Positions 8,713 to 18,500 of a stretch of 32,256 nucleotides of DNA are shown here, piece by piece. The position numbers and the translations under genes are program-made. Below the pieces are notes generated by a model, which had not been told where the DNA came from, made no database searches, and saw only the letters and a program-made list of their open reading frames with translations. The first letter of the stretch is position 1, and every line of letters begins with the position of its first letter. Origin of the DNA: an uncultured Cryomorphaceae bacterium (GTDB lineage: Bacteria > Bacteroidota > Bacteroidia > Flavobacteriales > Schleiferiaceae); assembly GCA_913060465.1 (NCBI GenBank), contig CAJXTR010000010.1:1-32256 (forward strand), given 5' to 3'.

Positions 8713-11700
8713 TTAAGGTTTAATAATGCTTTGCGTCCAAGAAGATTCTTCTCCCTCAAAATGCAACCAATAGGTTCCGCTTGGCAATGATTCAAGGTCA
8801 AACTGAGCCTTGTTTTCTTGACGTAACTCTAATGATGTAATCTCAACGCCTATCGCACTGTAACAGCGTAAAGTACCGGTTACCGCTTGCTCAAAAACCA
8901 CGTTCACTACCCCTTGTGTTGGATTTGGGTAAATACTTGCATTCAAACCAAGGTCTCTTACTCCAGCTTCATTTAAGCTGTGCGTAATCAAGGTTGAATC
9001 GCCACAATCATTTATTAAGAATAAGTTCACCGTGTAACTCAACGTAATTACGCCATAGGTATGCTGCGCATTTGGTGTGTTGCCTTTAGAATTAGTTCCA
9101 TCGCCCCAATACCAATGGTACTGGGTAGCATCGGTTGCTGAAGCAAAGAAGTTCACCACCATACCATTACTACCTGTTGAAACGATATTGAAACTGAAAT
9201 CACCCTGTGGTGCGGTACATGTTGCAACGTCTTTAGAATAGGTGTGCTCGTTTCCACATGAATCCGTGGCAGTAAGCACGACCGTATAGGTACCATTGGA
9301 TAAGTAAGTGTGGTTCACATTAGCCCCGGAACCATAGAAACTATCACCAAAATCCCACGAGTAACTTACCAAGTTTGAAGGGCTAGCACTAAAACTAAAG
9401 TTGTTACCTGAGGCAGTCTCGTTGAAAGTTAAATTCACAGGAGCACAAATCTCAATTTGCAAGGTATCCGTCAATACATCGCCACAATAGGACGTAGCAG
9501 TACAAATCACAGTATAAATTCCTGCGCTTGCGTAGTTGTTCGTGCTTGAACTACCCGATCCGTTGTTTCCATCCCCGAAATCCCATGAATACGACAACCC
9601 AGTTCCTTGTGAACCGGTGGTCGTGAAGGTAACCGCTAAACCGTTAACCGTATAGCCTGTAGAAATGGCCATGGTATCACATACATCCACGCTGTGCAAC
9701 AAGGAATCGGAAGAACCACATTCGTTGAATACGACTTGATAGATATCAAAAGAACCAAAAATAGGACCATAGGTGTGCTGTGCCGTTGCGCCAGTGTCCG
9801 AACTACCGTCTCCCCAATACCAAAGCACTGAATCAGGTGCAACCGTTGCGTTAGTCGCTTGAACAGATTGTCCATTTACCGCTACTGAACCTGATGCTGT
9901 AATGGCTGGACAAGGCAAAGTTGTGAACGTTATATCCTCCCAAGCACTGGTTAAGGTCGTGGTACAGGTATCCTTAACCCACACCGTGTATGAGGTGCTT
10001 GGCTGAAGGCCCGTAAGTCCATAAGCCTGGTTGGTCGCTTGCACGCGTGTTCCATTGCCTAAGGTGTACCCCGTTACCCCATATTCGAGCGCTGACGTAG
10101 CCGCATAACCATTCCATGAGATATCAGCGCTGTTATAAGTGATATTGTTCGCAGCTAAGGTTGGCGTTGGACAAGTAGTTGGTTCGTCGATTTTGATGTC
10201 ATCCAACGAAATAGCAGCACGGAACGTTGCAGCCGTTCCTGTCTTCATTGCTCTAAAAACAAGCTGAATGGTATCTCCTTGGAAAGCCGCGAGATTTACC
10301 GTGGCTTTTGTCCAACTCGCATTCGCTGCAGAATGTTGTTGACCACTTATGGTAGTCAACAATGAGGCTGTACCGCTGATTGGCTTTATGAAAACGCGAA
10401 GTTTATCAATTTGATCGCCATACATGTGATACCAGAACGTAAGCTGAGGACTTTGAAGCGTGTCTAAATCTATAAACGGTGTCTTCAAATCTGTATCCGC
10501 TGTTGACGTAAAAGGCGTACCACTTCGTGCAAATACATAACCACCATTCCCTGAGGTATGATCTCCTGAAGGACCCGTGCCAAAATAGTGACTCACCGTT
10601 CCTCCTCCGGTCCAGAAATAATCCGTACTGTCGGCACGCTGCCAACAATCGTCAATATCTCCGTTTTGATCCGGCCAACCCGGTCCAACCCACTTATTTG
10701 AGTTGGAGAATGTTTCTGTGAAAGGCGCAGTATAGTAGCTACAATTAGTGGTGAACCGTGGACCGGGAACCCAATCACTCACATCACCTTGCCCACAAGA
10801 ATCGCGTACAAACCATTCGTAAGTAGTTTGAGGCGAAAGCATGGGTATCCCTTTACTGCTTGTGTTTGACGTTGTCCAACTCCAAGTAGAAGTCCCAACT
10901 TCTCTGTATTTGATCTGGTAGTTCGTTGCACCACCTGAAGTCCAATCAAGCTGAGCGACCATAACCCCTACCCCAGTAATCGCTGTATTGCTAGGCTTAG
11001 GGCAACTAGGTGCACGATCGATACTGATATCATCAATGGCGAACTGCGTGTAGAAAGAGTTATTAGCGTTCGTGTAATCGAAACGGATTCTAACCGTATC
11101 GCCAGCATACGAACTCAACGAGATGATTTTCTCAGTCCAAGAAGCATTTTGACTGCCATGTGTTGAACCAGAAGTGTCCCATAATGACGTCCAAGTTCCA
11201 CCAAGAGGTTGTAAGTACACATCGAAGTCTCCCATGCTGATGCCATATCCATGGTACCAGAAACTTAGTTGAGGATCTGTGAGGGTATCTAAGTCAATCC
11301 ATGGTGAAATCAAACGTGGGTTGGTACCTGACACAAATGTCGATGTCACTTGATTGTGCATGTATTGCCCTGAACCAGTGGTGTGATCTCCTGATGGGCC
11401 CGTTTGGGACCAATTAAACGCTGGTGGCCCGGGAGTCCAGAATTGTGTACTCGAACCCTGATCTAACCAGCATTGATCTAAATCCCCTTGAACACTCCAG
11501 TTCGAAGAAGGATCCCAAGTGTTGCTTTCAAAATCCTCTGAGTATGGAGCTGTATAGTACGAACATTGGGTAGTGAACACGGTAAAATTCGACCAAGACG
11601 AGGTATCCCCGGCAGAACAAATTTCTCTTACCCGCGCCGCATAAGTCGTATTGGCATTCAAACCGGAAATAGTCGAAGGTTTTGTCGTCGAGTTTATGAT

Positions 11701-12504
11701 CGTACCGCCCGATGGAGTCGTATTTCCCTGCTTATATTGAACTTGATACCCTATTGGCGAGGTATTCAACGAACCCCAGTTTATTTGTGCCGAGGTCGCA
11801 ACCACGTTTGATGAAGTCAATGAATACGGCTGATCACATGAAGGTGTTTCTTCCACCAAAATATCATCAATACTGATTCTAGAATTTGTCCACCATGAAA
11901 ATCCTGCGTCGCGTTTCGCAGAGAAACGAATTTGTATGGTATCACCTGCCCAACTACTTAAACTTTCGACTTTCTTGCGCCAAGCAGAGTTACTTGAGGA
12001 AAACTGATTACTCGCCGTAGTCGAATTAACAGTATGGATTTGCGTCCAAGTATTTGTACCCAACTTCCTAACCCGCACATCCAAAAGATCGATATCCGAA
12101 CCATACATGTGATAATAGAATATCAATCGAGGTAAGGTATCCGTCGAAAGATCAATTGGAGGTGTGACCAGGTGCGTAACTGTAGCATTTGTTGTAAACG
12201 CTCCGGTATACCAACCTTCTGCAACCGCATAACCACCACCATTACCCGGAGTATGGTCATCGGCAGGTCCTGAATTCAAGGTCGTGAGCGACGGTGGTCC
12301 TGCCATCCATAAATAATTATTGCTGGTTTGCAATCGCGTCCAACAACTAGGAATAGATCCACTATTGTTCCAATTTGTTTGAGAGACCCAATTATTACCC
12401 TCAAAATCCTCCGTATATGGAGTCGACTTAATACACTGACCCTTAGCGTTTTGCGCCAAAAAGACCAAGGTCAGTGTAAAGATGAAAACAAACAGTTTTT
12501 TCAT
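8713..12504 (-). CDS. Large secreted multidomain protein: three MAM-like + FN3 units, about four PKD domains, T9SS type A sorting domain
   Basis: Signal peptide MKKLFVFIFTLTLVFLAQNAKG; repeated DFE...W...GPSGDHT...IDLDTL..PQLTFWYHMYG...W....LSS.AGDTIQIRF...IDDI units; PKD motifs (WDFGDG, WYWGDG, HTY); C-terminal tail SIYPNPTQGVVNVVFEQ...LPSGTYWLHFEGEESSWTQSIIKP. The track's start at 12522 is a TTG codon; ATG is at 12504. Confidence 0.9.
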   Translation of the reverse strand: MKKLFVFIFTLTLVFLAQNAKGQCIKSTPYTEDFEGNNWVSQTNWNNSGSIPSCWTRLQTSNNYLWMAGPPSLTTLNSGPADDHTPGNGGGYAVAEGWYTGAFTTNATVTHLVTPPIDLSTDTLPRLIFYYHMYGSDIDLLDVRVRKLGTNTWTQIHTVNSTTASNQFSSSNSAWRKKVESLSSWAGDTIQIRFSAKRDAGFSWWTNSRISIDDILVEETPSCDQPYSLTSSNVVATSAQINWGSLNTSPIGYQVQYKQGNTTPSGGTIINSTTKPSTISGLNANTTYAARVREICSAGDTSSWSNFTVFTTQCSYYTAPYSEDFESNTWDPSSNWSVQGDLDQCWLDQGSSTQFWTPGPPAFNWSQTGPSGDHTTGSGQYMHNQVTSTFVSGTNPRLISPWIDLDTLTDPQLSFWYHGYGISMGDFDVYLQPLGGTWTSLWDTSGSTHGSQNASWTEKIISLSSYAGDTVRIRFDYTNANNSFYTQFAIDDISIDRAPSCPKPSNTAITGVGVMVAQLDWTSGGATNYQIKYREVGTSTWSWTTSNTSSKGIPMLSPQTTYEWFVRDSCGQGDVSDWVPGPRFTTNCSYYTAPFTETFSNSNKWVGPGWPDQNGDIDDCWQRADSTDYFWTGGGTVSHYFGTGPSGDHTSGNGGYVFARSGTPFTSTADTDLKTPFIDLDTLQSPQLTFWYHMYGDQIDKLRVFIKPISGTASLLTTISGQQHSAANASWTKATVNLAAFQGDTIQLVFRAMKTGTAATFRAAISLDDIKIDEPTTCPTPTLAANNITYNSADISWNGYAATSALEYGVTGYTLGNGTRVQATNQAYGLTGLQPSTSYTVWVKDTCTTTLTSAWEDITFTTLPCPAITASGSVAVNGQSVQATNATVAPDSVLWYWGDGSSDTGATAQHTYGPIFGSFDIYQVVFNECGSSDSLLHSVDVCDTMAISTGYTVNGLAVTFTTTGSQGTGLSYSWDFGDGNNGSGSSSTNNYASAGIYTVICTATSYCGDVLTDTLQIEICAPVNLTFNETASGNNFSFSASPSNLVSYSWDFGDSFYGSGANVNHTYLSNGTYTVVLTATDSCGNEHTYSKDVATCTAPQGDFSFNIVSTGSNGMVVNFFASATDATQYHWYWGDGTNSKGNTPNAQHTYGVITLSYTVNLFLINDCGDSTLITHSLNEAGVRDLGLNASIYPNPTQGVVNVVFEQAVTGTLRCYSAIGVEITSLELRQENKAQFDLESLPSGTYWLHFEGEESSWTQSIIKP
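10170..12420 (-). repeat. Three diverged MAM-like/FN3 protein repeat units, about 820-880 nt each
   Basis: Units begin near 12415 (YTEDFEGNNW), 11540 (YSEDFESNTW) and 10715 (FTETFSNSNKW), each with a GPSGDHT-type and an IDDI motif. Confidence 0.8.
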
Positions 12505-12524
12505 AGTACAATTATACCACAACT

Positions 12525-12553
12525 TTTATACCGAAAATCTAACAATGAGTCAA
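12525..12553 (-). promoter_or_regulatory. Candidate promoter for the 8713..12504 gene
   Basis: Minus strand TTGACT (12553-12548), 17 nt, TATAAA (12530-12525); ATG at 12504. Confidence 0.45.
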
Positions 12554-12565
12554 TGTTAGTGTTCA

Positions 12566-12593
12566 TTGAACCAAGTAATTCTGCGTAATTTTA
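12566..12593 (+). promoter_or_regulatory. Candidate Bacteroidetes-type promoter for the DUF4159 gene
   Basis: TTG (12566-12568), 17 nt, TAATTTTA (12586-12593), with ATG only 4 nt later. Confidence 0.5.
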
Positions 12594-12597
12594 ACCT

Positions 12598-13254
12598 ATG
12601 CGGAAACTTTATCTTTTTTTGGCCACACTGCTCGTCTCTGTTAATTGCTCCAGTCAGGTCATTGGCTTACTGAAATACAACGGTGGCGGTGATTGGTATG
12701 CGAACCCCACAGCGCTGAAAAACCTCGGTGACTTTTGTACCGAAAACAATGTAGCCAAGGTTGCCTTGTATCCGAGTGAAATTGAACCCAATGAACTAGA
12801 AAAATCTGGAATCTCATTTTTACATGCAACCGGCCATGGCCGCATTTATTTTGAAACCGAGGAAGTCGTTGCATTGCGCAACTTCGTCGAACGAGGTGGA
12901 TTTCTTCATATTGATGACAACTATGGGATGGCAGAATTTGCCCAAACTGAACTTCAGAAAATCTTCCCAGATCAAACGCCGCAGGCACTACCAATAGACC
13001 ACCCCCTATTCCACGGCCCTTTTGTATTCCCCGATGGACTGCCAAAAATTCATGAACACGACAATTCACCACCAGTGGCTTTAGGGTATTTCATAGAAGA
13101 CGAATTGGTCGCTGTGCTGACCATTGAATCAGATTTAGGAGATGGCTGGGAGGACCCAGAAGTTCATAACGATGATCAAGAGACTCGAGAAAAAGCATTG
13201 AAAATGGGCGCAAACTTGGTACATTGGGCCTTAACACGAAACACTAAGCCATGA
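12598..13254 (+). CDS. DUF4159 domain-containing exported protein
   Basis: Signal peptide, then LKYNGGGDWYANPTALKNL and FVERGGFLHIDDNYG typical of DUF4159. Confidence 0.85.
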   Translation: MRKLYLFLATLLVSVNCSSQVIGLLKYNGGGDWYANPTALKNLGDFCTENNVAKVALYPSEIEPNELEKSGISFLHATGHGRIYFETEEVVALRNFVERGGFLHIDDNYGMAEFAQTELQKIFPDQTPQALPIDHPLFHGPFVFPDGLPKIHEHDNSPPVALGYFIEDELVAVLTIESDLGDGWEDPEVHNDDQETREKALKMGANLVHWALTRNTKP

Positions 13255-14351
13255 GTTTATTCCAACTTCAACCGATCGCAAAAGCCGCCTTGCAGTTACT
13301 CGGTGTAGCCTTAGGAATCTACGCCCTCTTTCTCATTCAAGGCGTCGTAGCTTACGCTCTTATCGCTCTATATATCAGCGTCTTAGGACGTCCTCTTTTT
13401 AAACTCATTCAGGATAAAAGCCCTTTGGGCAAATACATTGGACCGACGGGAAGCGCGACACTAACCATGTTAGTGATTGGAGCAATATTTTCCTTTCTGG
13501 TATCGTGGTTTGTTCCAATGGTATTGGAGGAATTCTCTTTCCTACGCACCATTCGCTACGACAAGCTGATTACTACGCTTGAGCAAGAAATGAAGCAGTT
13601 TTCGAACCTTCTTTCGAACCTAGGCATCGACAGTCAAGCAGAATTGCAAAAGATCAACCAGAGCTTGCAACACTTTGCCAGCGTTGAAGCTATTTCCGGT
13701 GCAGTTCAAGGCGTTTTAGGGTCTGTTGGCAACGTCATTATTGGTCTCTTTTCCATCGCGTTCATAAGCTTCTTCTTGATTCGCGAACAAGAATTGGCCC
13801 ACACGTTCATTGATAAAATCACACCTAAAAAGTACCATAATAAAGTGGACATTATTGTCCCTCAAATCAAGCGAATCGTTACCCGATACAGCTTTGGTAT
13901 CCTTCTGCAAATCACCGCAATCTTCACCCTACTTTCCATCGGTATGACATTGATCGGCGTTGAAGGAGCAATCGTTCTCGCCCTTACCGCTGCTGTTTTT
14001 AACTTGATCCCTTATGTTGGTCCCATAATTGGTGCAACGCTAGGAATCTTACTCAGTATGGGACAACTCTATGCATTGGGTGCGGCCGACCCAACCATTG
14101 ACCCAGATTTGGTGCAAGGACTCTATTTATTGGTCGGACTGTTCGCTGTGGTCCAATTATTAGATAACATCGTTTTTCAACCGTTCATCTTCAGCAATAG
14201 TGTTGGTGCCCATCCGCTGGAAATCTTTATCGTCATTTCCATTGCAGGTACGCTTTTAGGGATTGTCGGTATGATCTTCGCCGTACCCGCCTACAGCATT
14301 ATCCGGGTAGTGATGAACACCGTCCGCGATGAGTTGAACCAAGGCAACTAA
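13251..14351 (+). CDS. AI-2E family transporter
   Basis: Multi-TM protein with FNLIPYVGPIIGATLGILLSMGQ and LDNIVFQPFIFSNSVGAHPLEIFIVISIAGTLLGIVGMIFAVP motifs; ATGA overlap with the upstream gene. Confidence 0.9.
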   Translation: MSLFQLQPIAKAALQLLGVALGIYALFLIQGVVAYALIALYISVLGRPLFKLIQDKSPLGKYIGPTGSATLTMLVIGAIFSFLVSWFVPMVLEEFSFLRTIRYDKLITTLEQEMKQFSNLLSNLGIDSQAELQKINQSLQHFASVEAISGAVQGVLGSVGNVIIGLFSIAFISFFLIREQELAHTFIDKITPKKYHNKVDIIVPQIKRIVTRYSFGILLQITAIFTLLSIGMTLIGVEGAIVLALTAAVFNLIPYVGPIIGATLGILLSMGQLYALGAADPTIDPDLVQGLYLLVGLFAVVQLLDNIVFQPFIFSNSVGAHPLEIFIVISIAGTLLGIVGMIFAVPAYSIIRVVMNTVRDELNQGN

Positions 14352-14353
14352 AC

Positions 14354-15559
14354 ATGCCCCAACCCATCCAACAGGTACACCCTGAAGATTTTAACTCGCC
14401 AGAATCGTGGCAATGGATAGCTAATAATCAAGATGCATCCTTGCAGGATTTGCGCCTGAAGTACGGCCTTGAACGCCCTTATTTTAGCTGGATCAGTCAA
14501 CTGGAAGCACAGCGTAAATACGGCAAGAAGTTCAAGCCATTACTTTCGAATAATTGGATCTTTCCCACCGGCCTCCCCCTGGAGCAGAGCAGTAGTTGGG
14601 CAACGGCAGTTTTCAAAGCGTCCCTGGTGCGTACACCTTTTTCCATTGATTTATGCGCCGGTATGGGGGTCGATAGCTTGGCACTCAGTCAACGTTTTGA
14701 AGTTCAAAAGCACTGGGCAAATGAACTGAATGCGGATTTAGCGCGCCTTCTAGCGCATAATCTGCCCGCGGTAAAAATCACCAATGCACCAGCAGAGGAA
14801 TTGATGAATGAATTGGAACAATGGAAAAAGGAACATCAAATTTCTGCCGAAGCGCTGACCATCTATGTCGACCCGGACCGCCGCGCCACTGGCAACAAGG
14901 CCCATAGTATAACCCAAACGGTCCCTCACCTGCCCTCCCTCCAAAAACAATGGCTTGAAAGCGCACACAATGTGCTATCCAAGCACAGTCCTATGGCTTC
15001 CCTCGAAGAGCTGCAACAACTTGAAGGGTGTGCTACCATTTATGTAGTGGAATACCAAGGAGAATGCAAGGAATTGTTGTGCCTTCAACGAAAAGGATAT
15101 ACAGCAGCACCAGCGTTACAAGTGGTGGTTTTATCACCGGATGAAAACACAGCTTGGGTTCAATATGGGGTTGAGCAAGTCAATCTTTCATCTTTGGAAA
15201 TGACCACGAATCCCGAAGCATATATAATTCAACCCGGCCCAGCGCTATCGAAAAGCGAAGGCCATGCAGGGCTCCTTGAGCCGATGGGGGCTAAAAAGCT
15301 AGTATGTGGAAATCTTTACACTGTTAACCACGAGCCCGCACCAAGCGAACTGTATGAACGTTATAAGGTTATAGAAATAGCTAAACCTTACAAAATCAAA
15401 ACACCCTTCACCCATGCCGCTATTGAACGTATAGGTTTTCCCGAACACCCGGATGTAATTCGAAAAAAATTGAAGGCAAAAGAAGGGCGTGAAATGAAGG
15501 TTTATGCACTGAAATTAGGCAATCAAAAACAAATGCTTCTCGTAAACCGCTTGGATTGA
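14354..15559 (+). CDS. Class I SAM-dependent methyltransferase with C-terminal THUMP-like domain
   Basis: SIDLCAGMGVDSLALSQRF SAM-binding motif, YVDPDRR catalytic-like motif, C-terminal PDVIRKKLKAKEG..VYALKLG..KQMLLVNRL. Confidence 0.82.
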   Translation: MPQPIQQVHPEDFNSPESWQWIANNQDASLQDLRLKYGLERPYFSWISQLEAQRKYGKKFKPLLSNNWIFPTGLPLEQSSSWATAVFKASLVRTPFSIDLCAGMGVDSLALSQRFEVQKHWANELNADLARLLAHNLPAVKITNAPAEELMNELEQWKKEHQISAEALTIYVDPDRRATGNKAHSITQTVPHLPSLQKQWLESAHNVLSKHSPMASLEELQQLEGCATIYVVEYQGECKELLCLQRKGYTAAPALQVVVLSPDENTAWVQYGVEQVNLSSLEMTTNPEAYIIQPGPALSKSEGHAGLLEPMGAKKLVCGNLYTVNHEPAPSELYERYKVIEIAKPYKIKTPFTHAAIERIGFPEHPDVIRKKLKAKEGREMKVYALKLGNQKQMLLVNRLD

Positions 15560-15587
15560 GGCATACTTTTTGAATCGTAACTTAGTA

Positions 15588-18500
15588 ATGATGAAACGCG
15601 CGCTTTTCTTTGGAATCCTTGGGCTGCTCCTCTCCTTTTCGGCTGAGGCGCAAGAAGCCGTTTTTATTCCAAATGAAGGCCAATGGGAAAGTGACTTTCA
15701 ATATAAGATGCCCTTGAAATACGGTGCTCTTTTCTTTGAGCCAGGGTCCGTTCAAATGGTGCTTAGAGATGCTCATCAAGTGGAAGACCTGCGAGGACAT
15801 GCTATGCACGAAGCCGGACTGAGCTTGCCTGTCGACCCATTGAAAACACATGCCGTTCGTCTCAAATGGCTGAATGCTGATCCTGTGAAAAGTTCCGGAA
15901 TTGCGCCACTTGAATATTACCACAACTATTTCATAGGGTCCGATTCTTCTCGCTGGAAAGGAGGCATCTACCCGCACAATGCGCTCCAATACACCGAGCT
16001 TTACGAGGGAACGAAAATTATCTTTTACACTGCCGATGGACGATTGAAGTACGATTGGCACCTCGATAACCCAGCTACATTAAACCAAATCAAATGGCAA
16101 TACGACGGGGCCACAGCAATTTCGCTCAACAAAGAAGGAGCGTTGATTGTGGAAACCAGTGTAGGCGAATTCATGGAAAGTATCCCCGTAGCTTGGGGCT
16201 GGAAAGATGGAGAACGTGTAGACTTTGGAATTTGGTACACCTTGAAAAACGGCACAATTGGCTTCAATTGTGAATCCACAGCCAAAGACTTAGACTCCTT
16301 AGTCATTGACCCACAATTGATTTTCACCTCCTTCAGCGGGTCACTGACGGATAACTGGGGATTCTCAGCAACCTATGATGACCAAGGACGTCTCTACGGC
16401 GCCGGAGTTGCCTTCGCAACGGGTTATGTAGCATCGACAGGTGCATTTCAAACAACATATAATGATCCACCCGGGATCAATCTAGGGTTTAACCCAGACG
16501 TAACCATAACGGTATTCGAACCGCAAGGAGCAACCATGCTTTACGCCACCTACCTCGGCGGGACGGCCCCAGACCATCCTCACAGTATGGTCGTCAACAG
16601 CAGCGGCCAACTCATCGTCTTGGGAACTACAGGCAGCAGCAATTTCCCGACGCAAAATGCCATTCAAAGCAGTAATGCCGGAGGAACCTCTGTCCAGATT
16701 AACGGCTATGAGTTCAAGAAATCGGACATCTTTGTTACCCGATTCAACACCACAGGTTCAGCGCTTCTAAGTTCCACTTACCTGGGAGGAACTGGAAATG
16801 ACGGTTTAAATACCGCAATGATTGAAAACTACGGGGATGCTGCACGCGGTGAGGTGGTAGTTGACCAAAGTGATAACATTTACATCACCGCATCCACGAA
16901 CAGTACCAACTTCCCCTCTACGAACTGTAGCACATGCTCCAAAGCTGGTGGACAAGATGCTATTGTAATGAAACTCAATGCTGCGGGATCGGCCATCCAA
17001 TGGAGCAACTACTACGGCGGCACCTCTGATGACGCTGGCTACAGTTTAAAATACCACAACGGCGCTGTCTTTATTACTGGCGGTACAGAAAGCGGCAACC
17101 TGCCACTGACTTCGGGTGGTTACAAGAGCACTTACGGCGGTTCCACCGATGGATATATTGCAAAGTTTAATTCAGCCACGGGCGCTTTGCTTCAAAGCAC
17201 CTACATTGGCACCAATACCTATGACCAGAGCTTCATTTTAGATGTAGACAAACTCGGTAATGTCTACGCTTTTGGACAAACCTTAGGGAACTATCCGATA
17301 TCAACAGGGGCTTGGGGAACGCCACAGTATAGAAAACAATTCATTCACAAACTGAGCAATGATTTGACCAGCAGCTCGGCTTCGACGGCGTTTGGCTCCC
17401 CATCAGGCGTGCTAAATCTGGTTCCTACAGCCTTTAACGTCGACGACTGTTTGAATATTCTCCTTTCAGGCTGGGGCGGCGTAACGAATAATGGATTCCG
17501 GAACACCACAGTAGAACAATTGCCCGTCAGCACGGACGCTTTGCAGAGTTCGACCAACGGATCGGATTTCTATTTCATGGTACTCACCAAAAACTTTGGG
17601 TCCTTTAAATACGGTAGCTACTTCGGTGGCTCAACCTCATCAGAACACGTTGACGGGGGCACCAGTAGGTTTGATGAACGAGGCAGAATCTACCAAGCCG
17701 TATGCGCCGGTTGTGGCGGAAACGACGACCTACCTACGACACCTGGGGCTTTTTCAGAGACTAATAATAGTAGTAACTGCAACCTTGGTGTGATCAAATT
17801 GGATTTTGAAACAGGCATTGAAGCAAGAGCCGAAATTGACCTGAACTACCTTATTGATACGAACTGCTACGAACTCACGCTGAAGCTTGATAACAACAGC
17901 GTCAACGCCAATGCATATTGGTGGGACTTTGACCAAGGTGATACTTCGAATATCAAGGATCCTGTGGTAACCTTCCCAAATTTAGGTACCTATAACGTAA
18001 TGCTTGTGGCCATTGATACTATTTGCGATAGCTACGATACCACCTACATTGAAATCGTGCACGACACGGCTAATTTCCCGGTGACCGACTGGATTGCGGA
18101 CTACGTTAGTTGTGATTTGATGCGCGAAGTAAACTTTATAGAACAACTCCAAGATGCCGACTTCTACGAATGGGATTTTGGTGATGGTCAAAACTTAACC
18201 ACTACCTCACGAAACATCACCCACACCTACCCCGCCTTTGCAACCTATACGGCGACGGTTACCGCAAAGGACAGTTTCTGTGATGTGAGCGCCGTACAAA
18301 ATTTCCTCATTGAGTTCGATGACGATGCCAACCTGCCGACCGTTAGCATAACAACGGACAGCTGCCGTTACGGCGGTGTAGATGTCTTCTACCAAAATGT
18401 GGACAGCACCATGCTCTTTGAATGGAACTTTGCAGGTAATAAAGATTCTGGCATGGTACCTTCATTCCGCTACCCAGAAAGCGGTTTAGAAGAAGTCTAC

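Noticed and set aside
8705-8720. CCTTAAGG palindrome after the adhesin stop as a terminator
   Set aside because: Stem is tiny, has no loop and no following T-run on the minus strand.
10170-12420. DNA-level tandem repeat or phase-variable cassette in the adhesin gene
   Set aside because: Units are similar in protein but diverged in nucleotides; no exact long repeats or slippage tracts seen.
15582-16061. 159-aa minus-strand ORF at the start of the SBBP gene
   Set aside because: Antisense to a clear signal-peptide-bearing CDS; no family signature or promoter.
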